DNA from: Flavobacterium cupriresistens
GTDB lineage: Bacteria > Bacteroidota > Bacteroidia > Flavobacteriales > Flavobacteriaceae
Direction of reading: 5' to 3'
Length of the DNA: 64,000 nucleotides
Assembly (NCBI RefSeq): GCF_020911925.1
Contig: NZ_CP087134.1
Location: forward strand, 1,364,001-1,428,000
The translations under genes were made by a program, and so were the position numbers. The notes beneath the pieces are model-generated. The model searched no databases and was not told the DNA's origin. It saw nothing but the letters and a program-made list of their open reading frames with translations. This document shows, piece after piece, positions 43,959-52,724 of the stretch (positions are counted from its first letter, which is position 1; each line of letters opens with the position of its first letter).

Positions 43959-44312
43959 TCAGGCAACTATACCAACAGGTGGTCCACGTAACAAATAGGC
44001 GCTTTCAGGAAAGGAGAATATCTTTTCTGAATGGGTAAAGAAATAAGGAATTCCTTCTGTTGCGGTATGAAATTGAAATGAAAATTGTTCCGGAAGTATT
44101 GAACTTTCAAAAGAAAAGTGGCATACAAAACAAACGTCATAATTATGATGTTGGTGTGTAATTTCGCCGCTTGGATCATTGTAGTCGTGATGACATTGTT
44201 TTTCCGAGAGCTGTTTTACAATATGCTCATAACTGTGTATCGACTGAAACAATATTGAGAACAATACTGTTAGAGCGAAAGAGACACTTAATATGAGTTG
44301 CTTTTTCTTCAT
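43959..44312 (-). CDS. Small His/Cys-rich membrane or secreted protein upstream of a TonB receptor
   Basis: 117 residues from the ATG at 44312 (a TTG at 44321 is upstream). N-terminal hydrophobic signal (LILSVSFALTVLFSILFQSI), then clustered potential metal ligands: QCHHDY, ITHQHHNYDVCFVCHFSF. The Cys-x-x-Cys-His pattern and His tracts suggest metal binding in the periplasm. No family can be named. It lies 161 nt upstream of the TonB receptor on the same strand, and the two are probably co-regulated. Confidence 0.68.
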   Translation of the reverse strand: MKKKQLILSVSFALTVLFSILFQSIHSYEHIVKQLSEKQCHHDYNDPSGEITHQHHNYDVCFVCHFSFESSILPEQFSFQFHTATEGIPYFFTHSEKIFSFPESAYLLRGPPVGIVA

Positions 44313-44436
44313 GCCGTACAAAGGTATAAAAGAACAATCAAAAATGAATTTATTTTTTACTTCTGTTTTGAATTTCTTAATAATAGCGCTGTAAAACGTT
44401 TTATTTTTAAGGGAAAAGAGAATAATTGCGTTCTAA

Positions 44437-44468
44437 TTGTCACCTAAGCTGTCATTATATTATATTTG
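44437..44468 (+). promoter_or_regulatory. Promoter of the PorT-like barrel gene
   Basis: TTG (44437..44439), 21 nt, TATATTTG (44461..44468). Expected start near 44475. Confidence 0.5.
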
Positions 44469-44532
44469 TAAGTGAAATAAATCAACTTCAAAAAACGTTT
44501 GCTTGAAAAACTCTTTAAAACCAAAATACGAT

Positions 44533-45237
44533 ATGCGATTACTTTTCAGTTGTTTGTTTTTAGTGTCTTTTTTTTCTGTTTTTTCACAGGAAGAAACGAC
44601 GCCTAAAATAGAACCGGTTGTTAAAATCGATTCGTTATATCGGGAAGATCAGTTTTATTTTTCGGTTACCTATAATCTTTTTACGAATGCTCCGACTGGT
44701 CTTAAGCAGGATAAATTCTCTGTGGGGCTTTCCGGTGGTTTTTTGCGTGACATGCCAATCAATAAAAAAAGGACTATTGCAATTGCAACCGGGATAGGGT
44801 TAAGCTATCAGAATTTCTATCAGAATCTGACTATTTCCAAAGATGCTTCGGGAGCGCTAGTGCATGGGGTAACAGATTACAATGAATTTGTTACCAATAG
44901 ATTCAGGCAATATTTAGTGGATGTTCCGCTGGAGTTTCGCTGGAGAAATTCAACGTATGAAAGTTATAAATTTTGGAGGATTTACGGAGGAGTTAAATTT
45001 AGTTATATGTTCTCTAATAAATCGGTTTTGGATAACGGAGAGACTACCTATAAAATCACCAACAATCCGTACATCGCTAAATTTCAATATGGAGTCTACC
45101 TTGCCACAGGATATAATACCTGGAACATTTATGTGTATTATGGATTGAATCCTTTGTTTCAGGCAGTCAAGACGAACGAAGGTGAAACGGTTGGTGTTAA
45201 AACGATTAATGCCGGTTTGATTTTTTATATTTTATAA
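44533..45237 (+). CDS. PorT-like outer-membrane beta-barrel protein
   Basis: About 234 residues. The ATG at 44533 gives a clean signal peptide (MRLLFSCLFLVSFFSVFSQ); a TTG 30 nt upstream would add a non-signal tail. The mature part is beta-rich with aromatic strand ends (TIAIATGIGLSYQNFYQNL, GGVKFSYMFSNKSVL, ending LIFYIL). It resembles PorT-type proteins linked to type IX secretion in Bacteroidota, but a general small barrel is also possible. It overlaps the convergent membrane-protein gene by 6 nt. Confidence 0.7.
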   Translation: MRLLFSCLFLVSFFSVFSQEETTPKIEPVVKIDSLYREDQFYFSVTYNLFTNAPTGLKQDKFSVGLSGGFLRDMPINKKRTIAIATGIGLSYQNFYQNLTISKDASGALVHGVTDYNEFVTNRFRQYLVDVPLEFRWRNSTYESYKFWRIYGGVKFSYMFSNKSVLDNGETTYKITNNPYIAKFQYGVYLATGYNTWNIYVYYGLNPLFQAVKTNEGETVGVKTINAGLIFYIL

Positions 45238-45837
45238 CCACAAATACAAGAATAACAACTGCGGAAGTGTTCCGATTGCAAGACCAATAATTAATTCTTT
45301 GTTGGTATGTGCCTGCATTTCCAAACGTGATGAGGCTACTATTCCCGTCAATAAAACTAATAAAGCAGTCCAGTACGGGTTTTGCATCTGAAAATGAATG
45401 TTTAATCCAAGTATAAAAATGGTGAGTCCGCTGATGGCCATCATGTGTAAGCTCGCTTTTGTTTTAAAAAGAATAAGCACCAGCGCTAAAATGGTACTGA
45501 ACAAAGCCCCGAGAAAAAAGAAATGAAGTTCCGGATAACGGGTGATAACAATACTTCTCTTTACTAATAGGATATATAAAAAACATTGTAAAATTAAGGG
45601 GATTTTACGCTGAGAAGCTTCGTGAACCATAACCGATTTTACGTGTCCGGTAGAGCGAAGCAACATAAAAAACAACACCGGAACCAAAATGGTAATAATC
45701 AGAATTTGAAATAAAACATAGTATTTTTCCCTGTCCGTAAAAATATCTTCTTTGCAATACAGATAAAACAAAGTGGCATACATCGAGATGAAAATAGGAT
45801 GAAGGATATAGGAGAATAATGGAAGTATTTTTTTCAA
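45232..45837 (-). CDS. Multi-span membrane protein, PAP2-like remnant
   Basis: 201 residues with six hydrophobic helices. C-terminal motifs resemble PAP2 phosphatases in order (KASLHMMAISG; ASSRLEMQAHTNKELIIGLAIG), where family members have PSGH and SRxxxxxHxxxD. The exact catalytic residues are not all kept (no PSGH), so it is probably a non-catalytic or diverged relative. It overlaps the barrel gene at the 3' end. Unknown function. Confidence 0.6.
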   Translation of the reverse strand: MKKILPLFSYILHPIFISMYATLFYLYCKEDIFTDREKYYVLFQILIITILVPVLFFMLLRSTGHVKSVMVHEASQRKIPLILQCFLYILLVKRSIVITRYPELHFFFLGALFSTILALVLILFKTKASLHMMAISGLTIFILGLNIHFQMQNPYWTALLVLLTGIVASSRLEMQAHTNKELIIGLAIGTLPQLLFLYLWL

Positions 45838-45888
45838 AGCGCATTATTTAAAAGGTGTTCAACAAATATAAATGAATTAATGTTTTTT

Positions 45889-46002
45889 GCCACGAATTGC
45901 GCTAATTTTCACGGATTATTTATTCGCTAATTTCAAAGAGTATATTTCTTCTAATAAATTTAAGAACAGTGACAATTTGTGAAAATTAAAGCAATTCATG
46001 GC
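45889..46002. repeat. GCCACGAATT-type palindromic repeat element
   Basis: 25-bp arms at 45889..45913 and 45978..46002 match at 22 of 25 positions as reverse complements. It is the same family as 41404..41537, in the gap between divergent genes. Confidence 0.75.
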
Positions 46003-46116
46003 GAACTCTATTCCGATTTTTAAAACCAATAATTACCGTTAAGTACTCCTTTATTTTAAGAAAATCACAACTCTTTTCTGTTTGTAATGTTTTAAATTTG
46101 ACAAAAAGAATTTTAA

Positions 46117-48585
46117 ATGAGCATAAACCTAAGAAACCTTATTCCGGTTCTTGAAGCCGAATGGATTGGTTTACATACAGCTATTTTTGTTGATCATGTT
46201 TCGATTGACAGCCGTTCGTTGCAAAACGGATCTCAAACCTTGTTTTTTGCCTTATCAGGTGTTAATAATGATGCTCATTTATATATTTCTGAGCTTATAG
46301 ACAAAGGTGTTCAAAGTTTTGTGGTGCAATATGTGCCTGATAACTGTAAAGGGAGGGCTAATTTTTTAATCGTAAAAGACACTTTAAAAGCTTTGCAGGA
46401 ATTTGCAGCTTATTATCGTAATCTTTTTGATTTTCCTGTAATCGGACTAACCGGTAGCAATGGAAAAACCATTGTAAAAGAATGGCTTAATTTTTTACTG
46501 AGCCCTGATTTTAATGTGATAAGAAGTCCTAAAAGTTATAATTCTCAAGTAGGTGTTCCGCTTTCAGTTATTGCGATAAACGAAAAGCATAATTTAGGCA
46601 TTTTTGAGGCCGGAATTTCCACGGTTAATGAAATGATTAATCTGGAGAAAATCATTAAACCTACTATTGGTGTTTTAACGAATATTGGATCGGCACATGA
46701 CGAAGGATTTCTGAATTTAGAACAGAAAATAAACGAAAAACTACGACTGTTTAAAGATTCGGCACTTGTTGTTTATCAGAAGAATGAAATTGTTGATTTG
46801 TGCCTGGCAGCTTTTGTAAAAGAAAACCAATTAAAAGGACAGGTTCTTTTTTCGTGGAGTTTCACGGATAAATCGGCAACAGTTTTTATCTTGAAAAAAG
46901 AAAGCAAAAATGATAAAACGCAAATTGAATATCAGTATAAAAATGAAATTTTCAATTTAGAAATCCCTTTTCAGGACTCGGCTTCCATAGAAAATGCGAT
47001 TTCCTGTTTGCTGGTTTTACTTTATTTTAAATATGATTTTGCGACGATCCAGAATCGAATGCAAATGTTGTACCCCGTAGAAATGCGTCTTGAAGTAAAA
47101 AACGGAATTAATAATTGCAGTATTATTGACGATAGTTACAGTTCCGATTTTCAATCGCTCAAAATCGCTTTAGACTTTCTGGAGAGTCAGAAAAAGAATG
47201 CATCAAAAACGGTAATCTTATCGGATATTTTTCAGAGCGGATTTTCAAACGAAGAGTTGTATTCTAAAGTAGCCCAACTAATTGCCGATAATAAAATAAA
47301 TCGTGTCATTGGAATTGGAAATACAATTTCCTCTTTCTCGGATAAATTTTCAAACGCGGTAGTTTTTGCCAGTACGGCTGATTTTATCGCCAATTTTGAA
47401 AGTCTGAATTTTGCCAATGAAACCATTCTGATCAAAGGAGCAAGGTCCTTTCAGTTTGAAGAAATTGTCACGCTGCTAGAGGAGAAAACCCACGAAACGA
47501 TACTGGAGATTAATCTGAATTCAATCAGTCATAATCTGAATTTCTTTAAATCTAAATTAGGCAGCAATGTAAAAATGATGGTGATGGTGAAAGCCTTTGG
47601 ATATGGAAACGGGGGCTTGGAAATTGCAAAGTTACTGGAACATCATAAAGTTGATTATTTAGGTGTGGCTTTCGCTGATGAAGGAATTTCGCTTAAGAGC
47701 GGTGGAATCAAATTGCCTATCATGGTTTTGAATCCGGAGTCTACCAGTTTCCCGTCAATTATTCAATACCAGTTAGAGCCTGAGATTTACAGTATAAAAG
47801 GATTGAATGCCTTTTTGAAAATTGCCCGTGAAAAGAATCTTAAGGACTTTCCAGTTCACATTAAATTAGATACCGGAATGCATCGTTTGGGTTTTGAAGA
47901 AAATACGATCGATGAATTGATTGCAACTTTAAAAGGAAATTCGACAATTCGGATACAAAGTATTTTATCACATTTGGCAACCAGTGATGATAAGGATCAT
48001 TTTGAATTTGTACGTTCTCAAATTCGTTTATTCGAAAAATTGTCGTCAAAATTAATGACTGAATTGGGGGTGAATCCTATTCGTCATATCTTGAATACAT
48101 CGGGGATTAGTAATTTTCCGGATGCGCAGTTTAATATGGTGCGTTTGGGAATTGGTCTTTATGGCGTTTCAAATGATGCTGCTGAGCAAAAGTTTTTAGA
48201 GAATGTAGGTACGTTGAAATCAATTATTTCTCAGGTTCGTACAATTCCGTCTGGTGATAGCGTTGGTTATGGTCGACGATTCATGGCGACTAAGGAAACT
48301 AAAATTGCAACTATTCCGATTGGTTATGCGGATGGGATTTCAAGATTATGGGGAAATGGAGTTGGTTATGTGATCGTTAAAAATCAAAAAGCAGCAATAG
48401 TAGGAAGTGTTTGTATGGATATGTTAATGATTGATGTCAGCGAAATTGATTGTAAAGAAGGAGATTCTGTGATCATTTTTGGAGAAAATCCAACGGTAAC
48501 TGAAATCGCAAATGCTTTAAAAACAATACCATATGAAATTCTAACGAGTATCTCACAACGTGTGAAAAGAGTATTTTTCAGGTAA
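46117..48585 (+). CDS. Bifunctional MurF ligase / alanine racemase
   Basis: 822 residues. N-terminal MurF half: ATP loop GLTGSNGKTIVKEWLNFLL, then TIGVLTNIGSAHDEGF, and DDSYSSDF. It adds D-Ala-D-Ala to the UDP-muramyl tripeptide. C-terminal half from ~455 is alanine racemase: PLP lysine in MVKAFGYGNGG, catalytic Tyr region GYGRRFMA, IPIGYADGISR and GSVCMDMLMIDVS. The fusion joins D-Ala production and use in peptidoglycan synthesis and is characteristic of Bacteroidota. A TAAATTTG -7 box is at 46093..46100. Confidence 0.93.
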   Translation: MSINLRNLIPVLEAEWIGLHTAIFVDHVSIDSRSLQNGSQTLFFALSGVNNDAHLYISELIDKGVQSFVVQYVPDNCKGRANFLIVKDTLKALQEFAAYYRNLFDFPVIGLTGSNGKTIVKEWLNFLLSPDFNVIRSPKSYNSQVGVPLSVIAINEKHNLGIFEAGISTVNEMINLEKIIKPTIGVLTNIGSAHDEGFLNLEQKINEKLRLFKDSALVVYQKNEIVDLCLAAFVKENQLKGQVLFSWSFTDKSATVFILKKESKNDKTQIEYQYKNEIFNLEIPFQDSASIENAISCLLVLLYFKYDFATIQNRMQMLYPVEMRLEVKNGINNCSIIDDSYSSDFQSLKIALDFLESQKKNASKTVILSDIFQSGFSNEELYSKVAQLIADNKINRVIGIGNTISSFSDKFSNAVVFASTADFIANFESLNFANETILIKGARSFQFEEIVTLLEEKTHETILEINLNSISHNLNFFKSKLGSNVKMMVMVKAFGYGNGGLEIAKLLEHHKVDYLGVAFADEGISLKSGGIKLPIMVLNPESTSFPSIIQYQLEPEIYSIKGLNAFLKIAREKNLKDFPVHIKLDTGMHRLGFEENTIDELIATLKGNSTIRIQSILSHLATSDDKDHFEFVRSQIRLFEKLSSKLMTELGVNPIRHILNTSGISNFPDAQFNMVRLGIGLYGVSNDAAEQKFLENVGTLKSIISQVRTIPSGDSVGYGRRFMATKETKIATIPIGYADGISRLWGNGVGYVIVKNQKAAIVGSVCMDMLMIDVSEIDCKEGDSVIIFGENPTVTEIANALKTIPYEILTSISQRVKRVFFR

Positions 48586-48655
48586 TTTTGATGAACTTTG
48601 GAGAAAATTACGTATTTTCGAGATTCAATTAAGTATAAATTAAAACAAATCAATT

Positions 48656-49033
48656 ATGGGATTTTTTTCTGAATTTAAGGAATTTGCAATGAAAGGCAAC
48701 GTGGTTGATCTGGCTGTCGGTGTAATCATTGGAGCTGCTTTTAGTAAAATCATCAGCTCATTTATTGACGATGTAATTACGCCATTGCTATTGAAGCCGG
48801 CTTTAGAAGCTGCACATTTATCTAAAATCGAAGAATTGACGGCTTTTGGAGGTGTTAAGTACGGTTTGTTTCTGTCGGCATTGATCAATTTTATCATTGT
48901 TGCTTTTGTATTATTTCTGATTATAAAAGGAATTAATGCTTCAAAAAAGAAAGAAGTTGCTGCTGCTGCTCCGCCTGCAGGACCAACTCAAGAAGAGTTA
49001 CTTACGCAAATTAGAGATTTGTTAAAAAAATAA
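48656..49033 (+). CDS. mscL: Large-conductance mechanosensitive channel
   Basis: 125 residues with the hallmark N-terminus FFSEFKEFAMKGNVVDLAVG and VIIGAAFSKIISSFIDD, two membrane helices (VDLAVGVIIGAAF and FLSALINFIIVAFVLFLII) and a charged C-terminal helix (EELLTQIRDLLKK). It opens under membrane tension to release solutes on osmotic downshock. It follows murF-alr by 70 nt. A terminator follows. Confidence 0.95.
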   Translation: MGFFSEFKEFAMKGNVVDLAVGVIIGAAFSKIISSFIDDVITPLLLKPALEAAHLSKIEELTAFGGVKYGLFLSALINFIIVAFVLFLIIKGINASKKKEVAAAAPPAGPTQEELLTQIRDLLKK

Positions 49034-49057
49034 ATACCGCTACACTAAGTCTAATTT

Positions 49058-49086
49058 AACCGCTTCTTAACTGAGGCGGTTTTTTT
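49058..49086 (+). terminator. Terminator after mscL
   Basis: Stem aaccgctt / aggcggtt (one wobble pair) followed by seven T, 25 nt after the stop. Confidence 0.8.
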
Positions 49087-49131
49087 CATGTTTGTTTCAT
49101 TTGTAACATTTTGTTATTTTTTGTGAACCTC

Positions 49132-49161
49132 TTGTTTTGTTTTTTATTATACCTACTTTTG
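49132..49161 (+). promoter_or_regulatory. Promoter of asd (-33/-7 type)
   Basis: TTG (49132..49134), 19 nt, TACTTTTG (49154..49161); expected start ~49168, a 32 nt leader before the ATG. Confidence 0.75.
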
Positions 49162-49199
49162 TGTAAAGATTTACATTAATTCATACTAAAAATATAAAA

Positions 49200-50189
49200 A
49201 TGAGAATAGCGATTGTAGGCGCCACTGGTATGGTTGGCGAAGTAATGCTTAAAGTTTTAGCGGAAAGAAATTTCCCTGTTACCGAATTAATTCCTGTTGC
49301 TTCTGAGCGATCGATAGGGAAAGAAATTGAATTTAAAGGAAAAAAATATAAAGTTGTAGGCATGCAAACGGCTGTCGATATGAAAGCGGATATTGCTGTT
49401 TTTTCTGCCGGAGGAGATACTTCGTTAGAATGGGCGCCAAAATTTGCTGCTGCCGGGACTACTGTTATTGATAATTCTTCGGCATGGAGAATGGACCCTA
49501 CAAAAAAATTAGTGGTTCCTGAGATCAATGCATCGACATTAACAAAAGAAGATAAAATTATTGCAAATCCAAACTGCTCTACTATACAAATGGTATTGGT
49601 ATTGGCTCCTTTGCATAAAAAATACAATATTAAAAGAATTATTGTTTCTACGTACCAATCTATTACCGGAACAGGTGTAAAAGCGGTTAGACAGCTTGAA
49701 AACGAGTATGCAGGAACGCAGGGAGAAATGGCTTACAAATACCCAATTCACAGAAATGCAATCCCACATTGCGATAGTTTTGAAGAGAACGGGTATACTA
49801 AAGAAGAAATGAAGTTAGTTCGCGAGACTCAAAAAATCATTGGAGATAAAACGATTCGTGTTACGGCTACTGCAGTTCGTGTACCGGTTGTTGGAGGTCA
49901 CAGTGAGGCTGTAAATGTCGAGTTTACAAATGATTTTGATGTAAATGAAGTACGTGAAATTTTACACCACACAGACGGAGTAACGGTTCAGGATAATATA
50001 GACACCTTTACCTATCCAATGCCTTTATATGCGGAAGGTAAAAATGATGTTTTTGTTGGAAGAATCCGTCGTGATGAAAGCCAGGAGAACACCTTAAACA
50101 TGTGGATTGTTGCCGATAACTTGAGAAAAGGGGCAGCTACAAATACCATTCAGATTGCTGAGTACTTAATCGCAGCTGGTTTGGTTTAG
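49200..50189 (+). CDS. asd: Aspartate-semialdehyde dehydrogenase
   Basis: 329 residues. NADP site MRIAIVGATGMVGEVMLKVL, catalytic Cys in IIANPNCSTIQMVL, and substrate-site motifs VVGGHSEAVNVEF and GRIRRDESQENTLNMW. It reduces aspartyl phosphate to aspartate semialdehyde for lysine, methionine, threonine and diaminopimelate synthesis. Single gene with own promoter and terminator. Confidence 0.96.
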   Translation: MRIAIVGATGMVGEVMLKVLAERNFPVTELIPVASERSIGKEIEFKGKKYKVVGMQTAVDMKADIAVFSAGGDTSLEWAPKFAAAGTTVIDNSSAWRMDPTKKLVVPEINASTLTKEDKIIANPNCSTIQMVLVLAPLHKKYNIKRIIVSTYQSITGTGVKAVRQLENEYAGTQGEMAYKYPIHRNAIPHCDSFEENGYTKEEMKLVRETQKIIGDKTIRVTATAVRVPVVGGHSEAVNVEFTNDFDVNEVREILHHTDGVTVQDNIDTFTYPMPLYAEGKNDVFVGRIRRDESQENTLNMWIVADNLRKGAATNTIQIAEYLIAAGLV

Positions 50190-50223
50190 GGGTCAGAGGT
50201 TAAAGAAGAATGTTATAAAAAAG

Positions 50224-50259
50224 AAACCGTAATTACAGCTATGTGATTGCGGTTTTTTT
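50224..50259 (+). terminator. Terminator after asd
   Basis: Stem aaaccgtaat / attgcggttt (one wobble pair) and a T-tract, 35 nt after the stop. Confidence 0.78.
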
Positions 50260-50320
50260 ATGAGATTCAACTTGGTTTTGTAGAAAAAAACTATATTTAA
50301 CAATTAGAAATACAAATGGA

Positions 50321-50827
50321 ATGAACTTAGAAACGTATAAAATAATCCCGAACTATAAGACGAATAAAACGGATCTGTTTCTTGCTGTGCATGAAGAAAT
50401 TCTGGCTTGTGAAAAAACTTTAGACTTTGTTTTTGATGAGAGCTATAAGGAGTATGTCTTAAAATACGGCAGTGGAATCCTTGGAGGGACCTATGTGCGA
50501 ATTTTTCTTCCCGAAACAATAATAGTAACCATTGCAGCTTGGAGAGATCGTATAACAGAATATTGGTTTTGGGATGAGGGGAAAAATGTTTTGACTAAAG
50601 AAGAAGTTGTAAGCTCAATCAGAGTTGGAGATACCTTTGATGGAGATGAAATCATCTTATTTAAAAAGGAATACTATATTTTGCCACGACATCAAGAAAT
50701 GATTTATAAAGTCGGGGATACGCTTGAAGAGACAATAAATTGGTTATGTTCATCCGGAATTTTGACAGAGGCATTTTCTGAAAGAGAATTTGAGCCTTTT
50801 AATCCGGAAGATTTGAATAATAGTTAA
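50321..50827 (+). CDS. SMI1/KNR4 (SUKH) family protein
   Basis: 168 residues. The pattern EILACEKTLDFVFDESYKEYVLKYG followed by GGTYVRIF fits the SUKH superfamily (SMI1/KNR4), known from toxin immunity proteins and eukaryotic cell-wall regulators. No toxin gene lies next to it, so it may be an orphan immunity protein or have a regulatory role. Single gene, followed by a large palindromic element. Confidence 0.72.
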   Translation: MNLETYKIIPNYKTNKTDLFLAVHEEILACEKTLDFVFDESYKEYVLKYGSGILGGTYVRIFLPETIIVTIAAWRDRITEYWFWDEGKNVLTKEEVVSSIRVGDTFDGDEIILFKKEYYILPRHQEMIYKVGDTLEETINWLCSSGILTEAFSEREFEPFNPEDLNNS

Positions 50828-50841
50828 TTGGTAAAAATAAG

Positions 50842-51135
50842 GGATCAAGTTCAAAAATTGTGGGATAATTTTTAGAAATTTCCTTTTGTTAGAAGTGGTA
50901 GATCTTATGCTTTTTTTAAGTACCTATTTCCCAACTTCTCGCTTTGACGATCTCGCAAAGACGCAAAGACGCAAAGTTTTTTTATTTTTAAGTTCCGCCT
51001 TTCTGTTTTCTTCTTTCTTACTTTGGGTTTTTTAAAATGTCATGGAGTCTCAAAGTTTTTCTGCTTTTTCATTAAAACTTTGCGATTTTGCGACTCTGCG
51101 ATATTTTTACTTCCCATAATTTTCGAACTTGATCC
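50842..51135. repeat. Nested palindromic element (294 bp)
   Basis: Terminal arms of 24 bp (50842..50865 and 51112..51135) match at 22 of 24 positions. Inside them a second pair of arms carries cgcaaag-type repeats (50949..50982) and their complement (51074..51104). No gene in it. The size and nested arms resemble a MITE or a multi-stem repetitive element. Confidence 0.75.
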
Positions 51136-51162
51136 AAAATAAGGTGTGCTTTTATTTGACAT

Positions 51163-51200
51163 AAAAAAAGCGGGAATTCTTATTAGATTCCCGCTTTTTT
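51163..51200. terminator. Bidirectional terminator
   Basis: Perfect 14-bp arms aaaaaagcgggaat and attcccgctttttt around a 9-nt loop, between convergent genes. Confidence 0.88.
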
Positions 51201-51205
51201 ATACT

Positions 51206-51523
51206 TTAATATTCTGGTGCTAATTCCAGTTCTAATCCTTCAAGATCTGTAGTGATTGGTATCTGACAGCCTAAACGACTATTTGACTTAACATAAAATG
51301 CTTCCGAAAGCATGGCTTCTTCTTCATCTCCCATTTCCGGTAATGCAACATCATTCAGAACATAACACTGGCAGGAAGCACACATTGCCATTCCCCCACA
51401 GGTTCCTTCAACAGGAAGTTCGTATGCTTTGCATAACTCCATTATATTCATTGCCATATCAGTTGGAGCCTGTAATTCGTGTATAACTCCTTCTCGATCT
51501 TTAATCTTTATTAATACATCCAT
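51206..51523 (-). CDS. 2Fe-2S ferredoxin
   Basis: 105 residues of the adrenodoxin/Isc-ferredoxin type. Cluster cysteines: C-x5-C-x2-C in GTCGGMAMCASCQCYV plus the fourth in SRLGCQIPI. Electron carrier for iron-sulfur assembly or oxygenases. The neighbouring NifU-like and Mrp genes make an Fe-S cluster setting likely. Confidence 0.92.
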   Translation of the reverse strand: MDVLIKIKDREGVIHELQAPTDMAMNIMELCKAYELPVEGTCGGMAMCASCQCYVLNDVALPEMGDEEEAMLSEAFYVKSNSRLGCQIPITTDLEGLELELAPEY

Positions 51524-51586
51524 TTTAATTGTTGGAATTTTTCTTACTTCGGATTTGAAAACGTGAACAGATCCTGATGTTTACTA

Positions 51587-52072
51587 TTAACTGTTAGGTT
51601 TTAAACTAAAAGCATATTCTCTTGCGTTGTTGTCTTTTAAATGCATTTTTACTCCCAGCATATTTCCTTCTTTCTCCAATAGAGTAACTACAGCAATTAC
51701 GGAATAATAATCTTTATCAGCTTGAAAGATTAAAGTTCCTTCGTAAGTTGAATTTACAACTCCTTGTTTGTCTGTCGTTACAGAAACTTTTCTTGGATGA
51801 GCAAATTCTGCTGCGCTATATGTTGCTTTGTTGGCAAATTTAGCTTTTCCTTCGCAGATATCATATAAAAAATCATAATTGCCAATTCTTAATGTTCCTT
51901 CTTCGTTGCTTGCATTGGTTGAGAATACAATTTGCCCCGCATATTTAAAATCCGACCATTCTTCAGAGTCATTTACCCAGGCTTTGTCAACTACTAAGGT
52001 TTTTTGGCTTTGTTGTGCATGGCTTACTGAAACAAAAAATAACAATAAAATTAGAGCGTAATAATTTCTCAT
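51587..52072 (-). CDS. Secreted protein of unknown function
   Basis: 161 residues. Signal peptide (MRNYYALILLLFFVSVSHAQ). The mature part is beta-rich (EGTLRIGNYDFLYDICEGKA, YEGTLIFQADKDYYSVIAVV). No family recognised. A promoter-like pair lies upstream: TAAATTTG (52107..52100) with TTG (52132..52130), spacing 22. Conserved periplasmic protein is the best guess. Confidence 0.6.
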   Translation of the reverse strand: MRNYYALILLLFFVSVSHAQQSQKTLVVDKAWVNDSEEWSDFKYAGQIVFSTNASNEEGTLRIGNYDFLYDICEGKAKFANKATYSAAEFAHPRKVSVTTDKQGVVNSTYEGTLIFQADKDYYSVIAVVTLLEKEGNMLGVKMHLKDNNAREYAFSLKPNS

Positions 52073-52099
52073 AAGATTTGTGATTTAAGGGTTATGTCA

Positions 52100-52132
52100 C
52101 AAATTTAAGTTAATTATGTAACAATAACGCAA
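52100..52132 (-). promoter_or_regulatory. Possible promoter of the 161-aa secreted protein
   Basis: TAAATTTG (52107..52100) with TTG (52132..52130), spacing 22, at the upper end of the usual range. Confidence 0.4.
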
Positions 52133-52288
52133 TGAAATCTCTTAAATCTTTGTGTTGTTTTTTGATAAAACCGCAAAAACAAGCGTTTTTCTGAATGTTT
52201 TTTTGATTTATTCAAATAAAAACAGCTTAAGGCCTATTATTCTTGTTAATTTGTTGAAACTGAAAAACTTGCAAAAACAATGTTTTGA

Positions 52289-52528
52289 TTACATGATGTT
52301 TACTACAGTTTCAATCTGTGGTGCGTATTTTTTTATTGTCGTTTCAACGCCAGCTTTTAAAGTCATCTGATTCACGCTACAGCTAATGCATGCTCCTTCA
52401 AGACGAACTTTGACATGTTTGTCATCGTCAATAGAGATAAGTGTAATGTCTCCTCCATCAGAATTTAAAAATGGTCTGATCTCGTCAAGAGCCAATAATA
52501 CGTTGCTTGTTAATTCTTCTGTTGTCAT
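52289..52528 (-). CDS. NifU C-terminal domain protein (Fe-S scaffold)
   Basis: 79 residues, the size of a stand-alone NifU-type domain. The cluster-binding CxxC is in GACISCSVNQMTLKAGVE. Such proteins receive or deliver Fe-S clusters. It follows the Mrp gene (52725..53855) on the same strand with 196 nt of repeats between them. Confidence 0.9.
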   Translation of the reverse strand: MTTEELTSNVLLALDEIRPFLNSDGGDITLISIDDDKHVKVRLEGACISCSVNQMTLKAGVETTIKKYAPQIETVVNIM

Positions 52529-52724
52529 AATTTAATGTGTCAATTAGAAAATGTGTCAATTAGAGAATGTGTTAATTAGAAGAGGTGTCAATTAGAAAAT
52601 GTGCCTATTAGAAAATGTGTGAATTAGTGATGACACCAATTATTTCATTATCGAATTATCTCATTGCCGAATTGTCTCATTATCGAATTATCTCATTGTC
52701 CAATAATAGCATAGTCTAAATTAT
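52529..52724. repeat. Two-armed degenerate tandem repeat between the NifU-like and mrp genes
   Basis: The left side repeats tgtcaattagaaaatg-type units about six times. The right side repeats tcattatcgaattatc-type units about four times. The right units, reverse-complemented, align to the left units at about 12 of 16 positions, so the array is a large imperfect hairpin. Confidence 0.65.

Noticed and set aside
52529-52724. CRISPR-like array
   Set aside because: Units are about 16 nt, degenerate, contiguous and without unique spacers. No cas gene is nearby.
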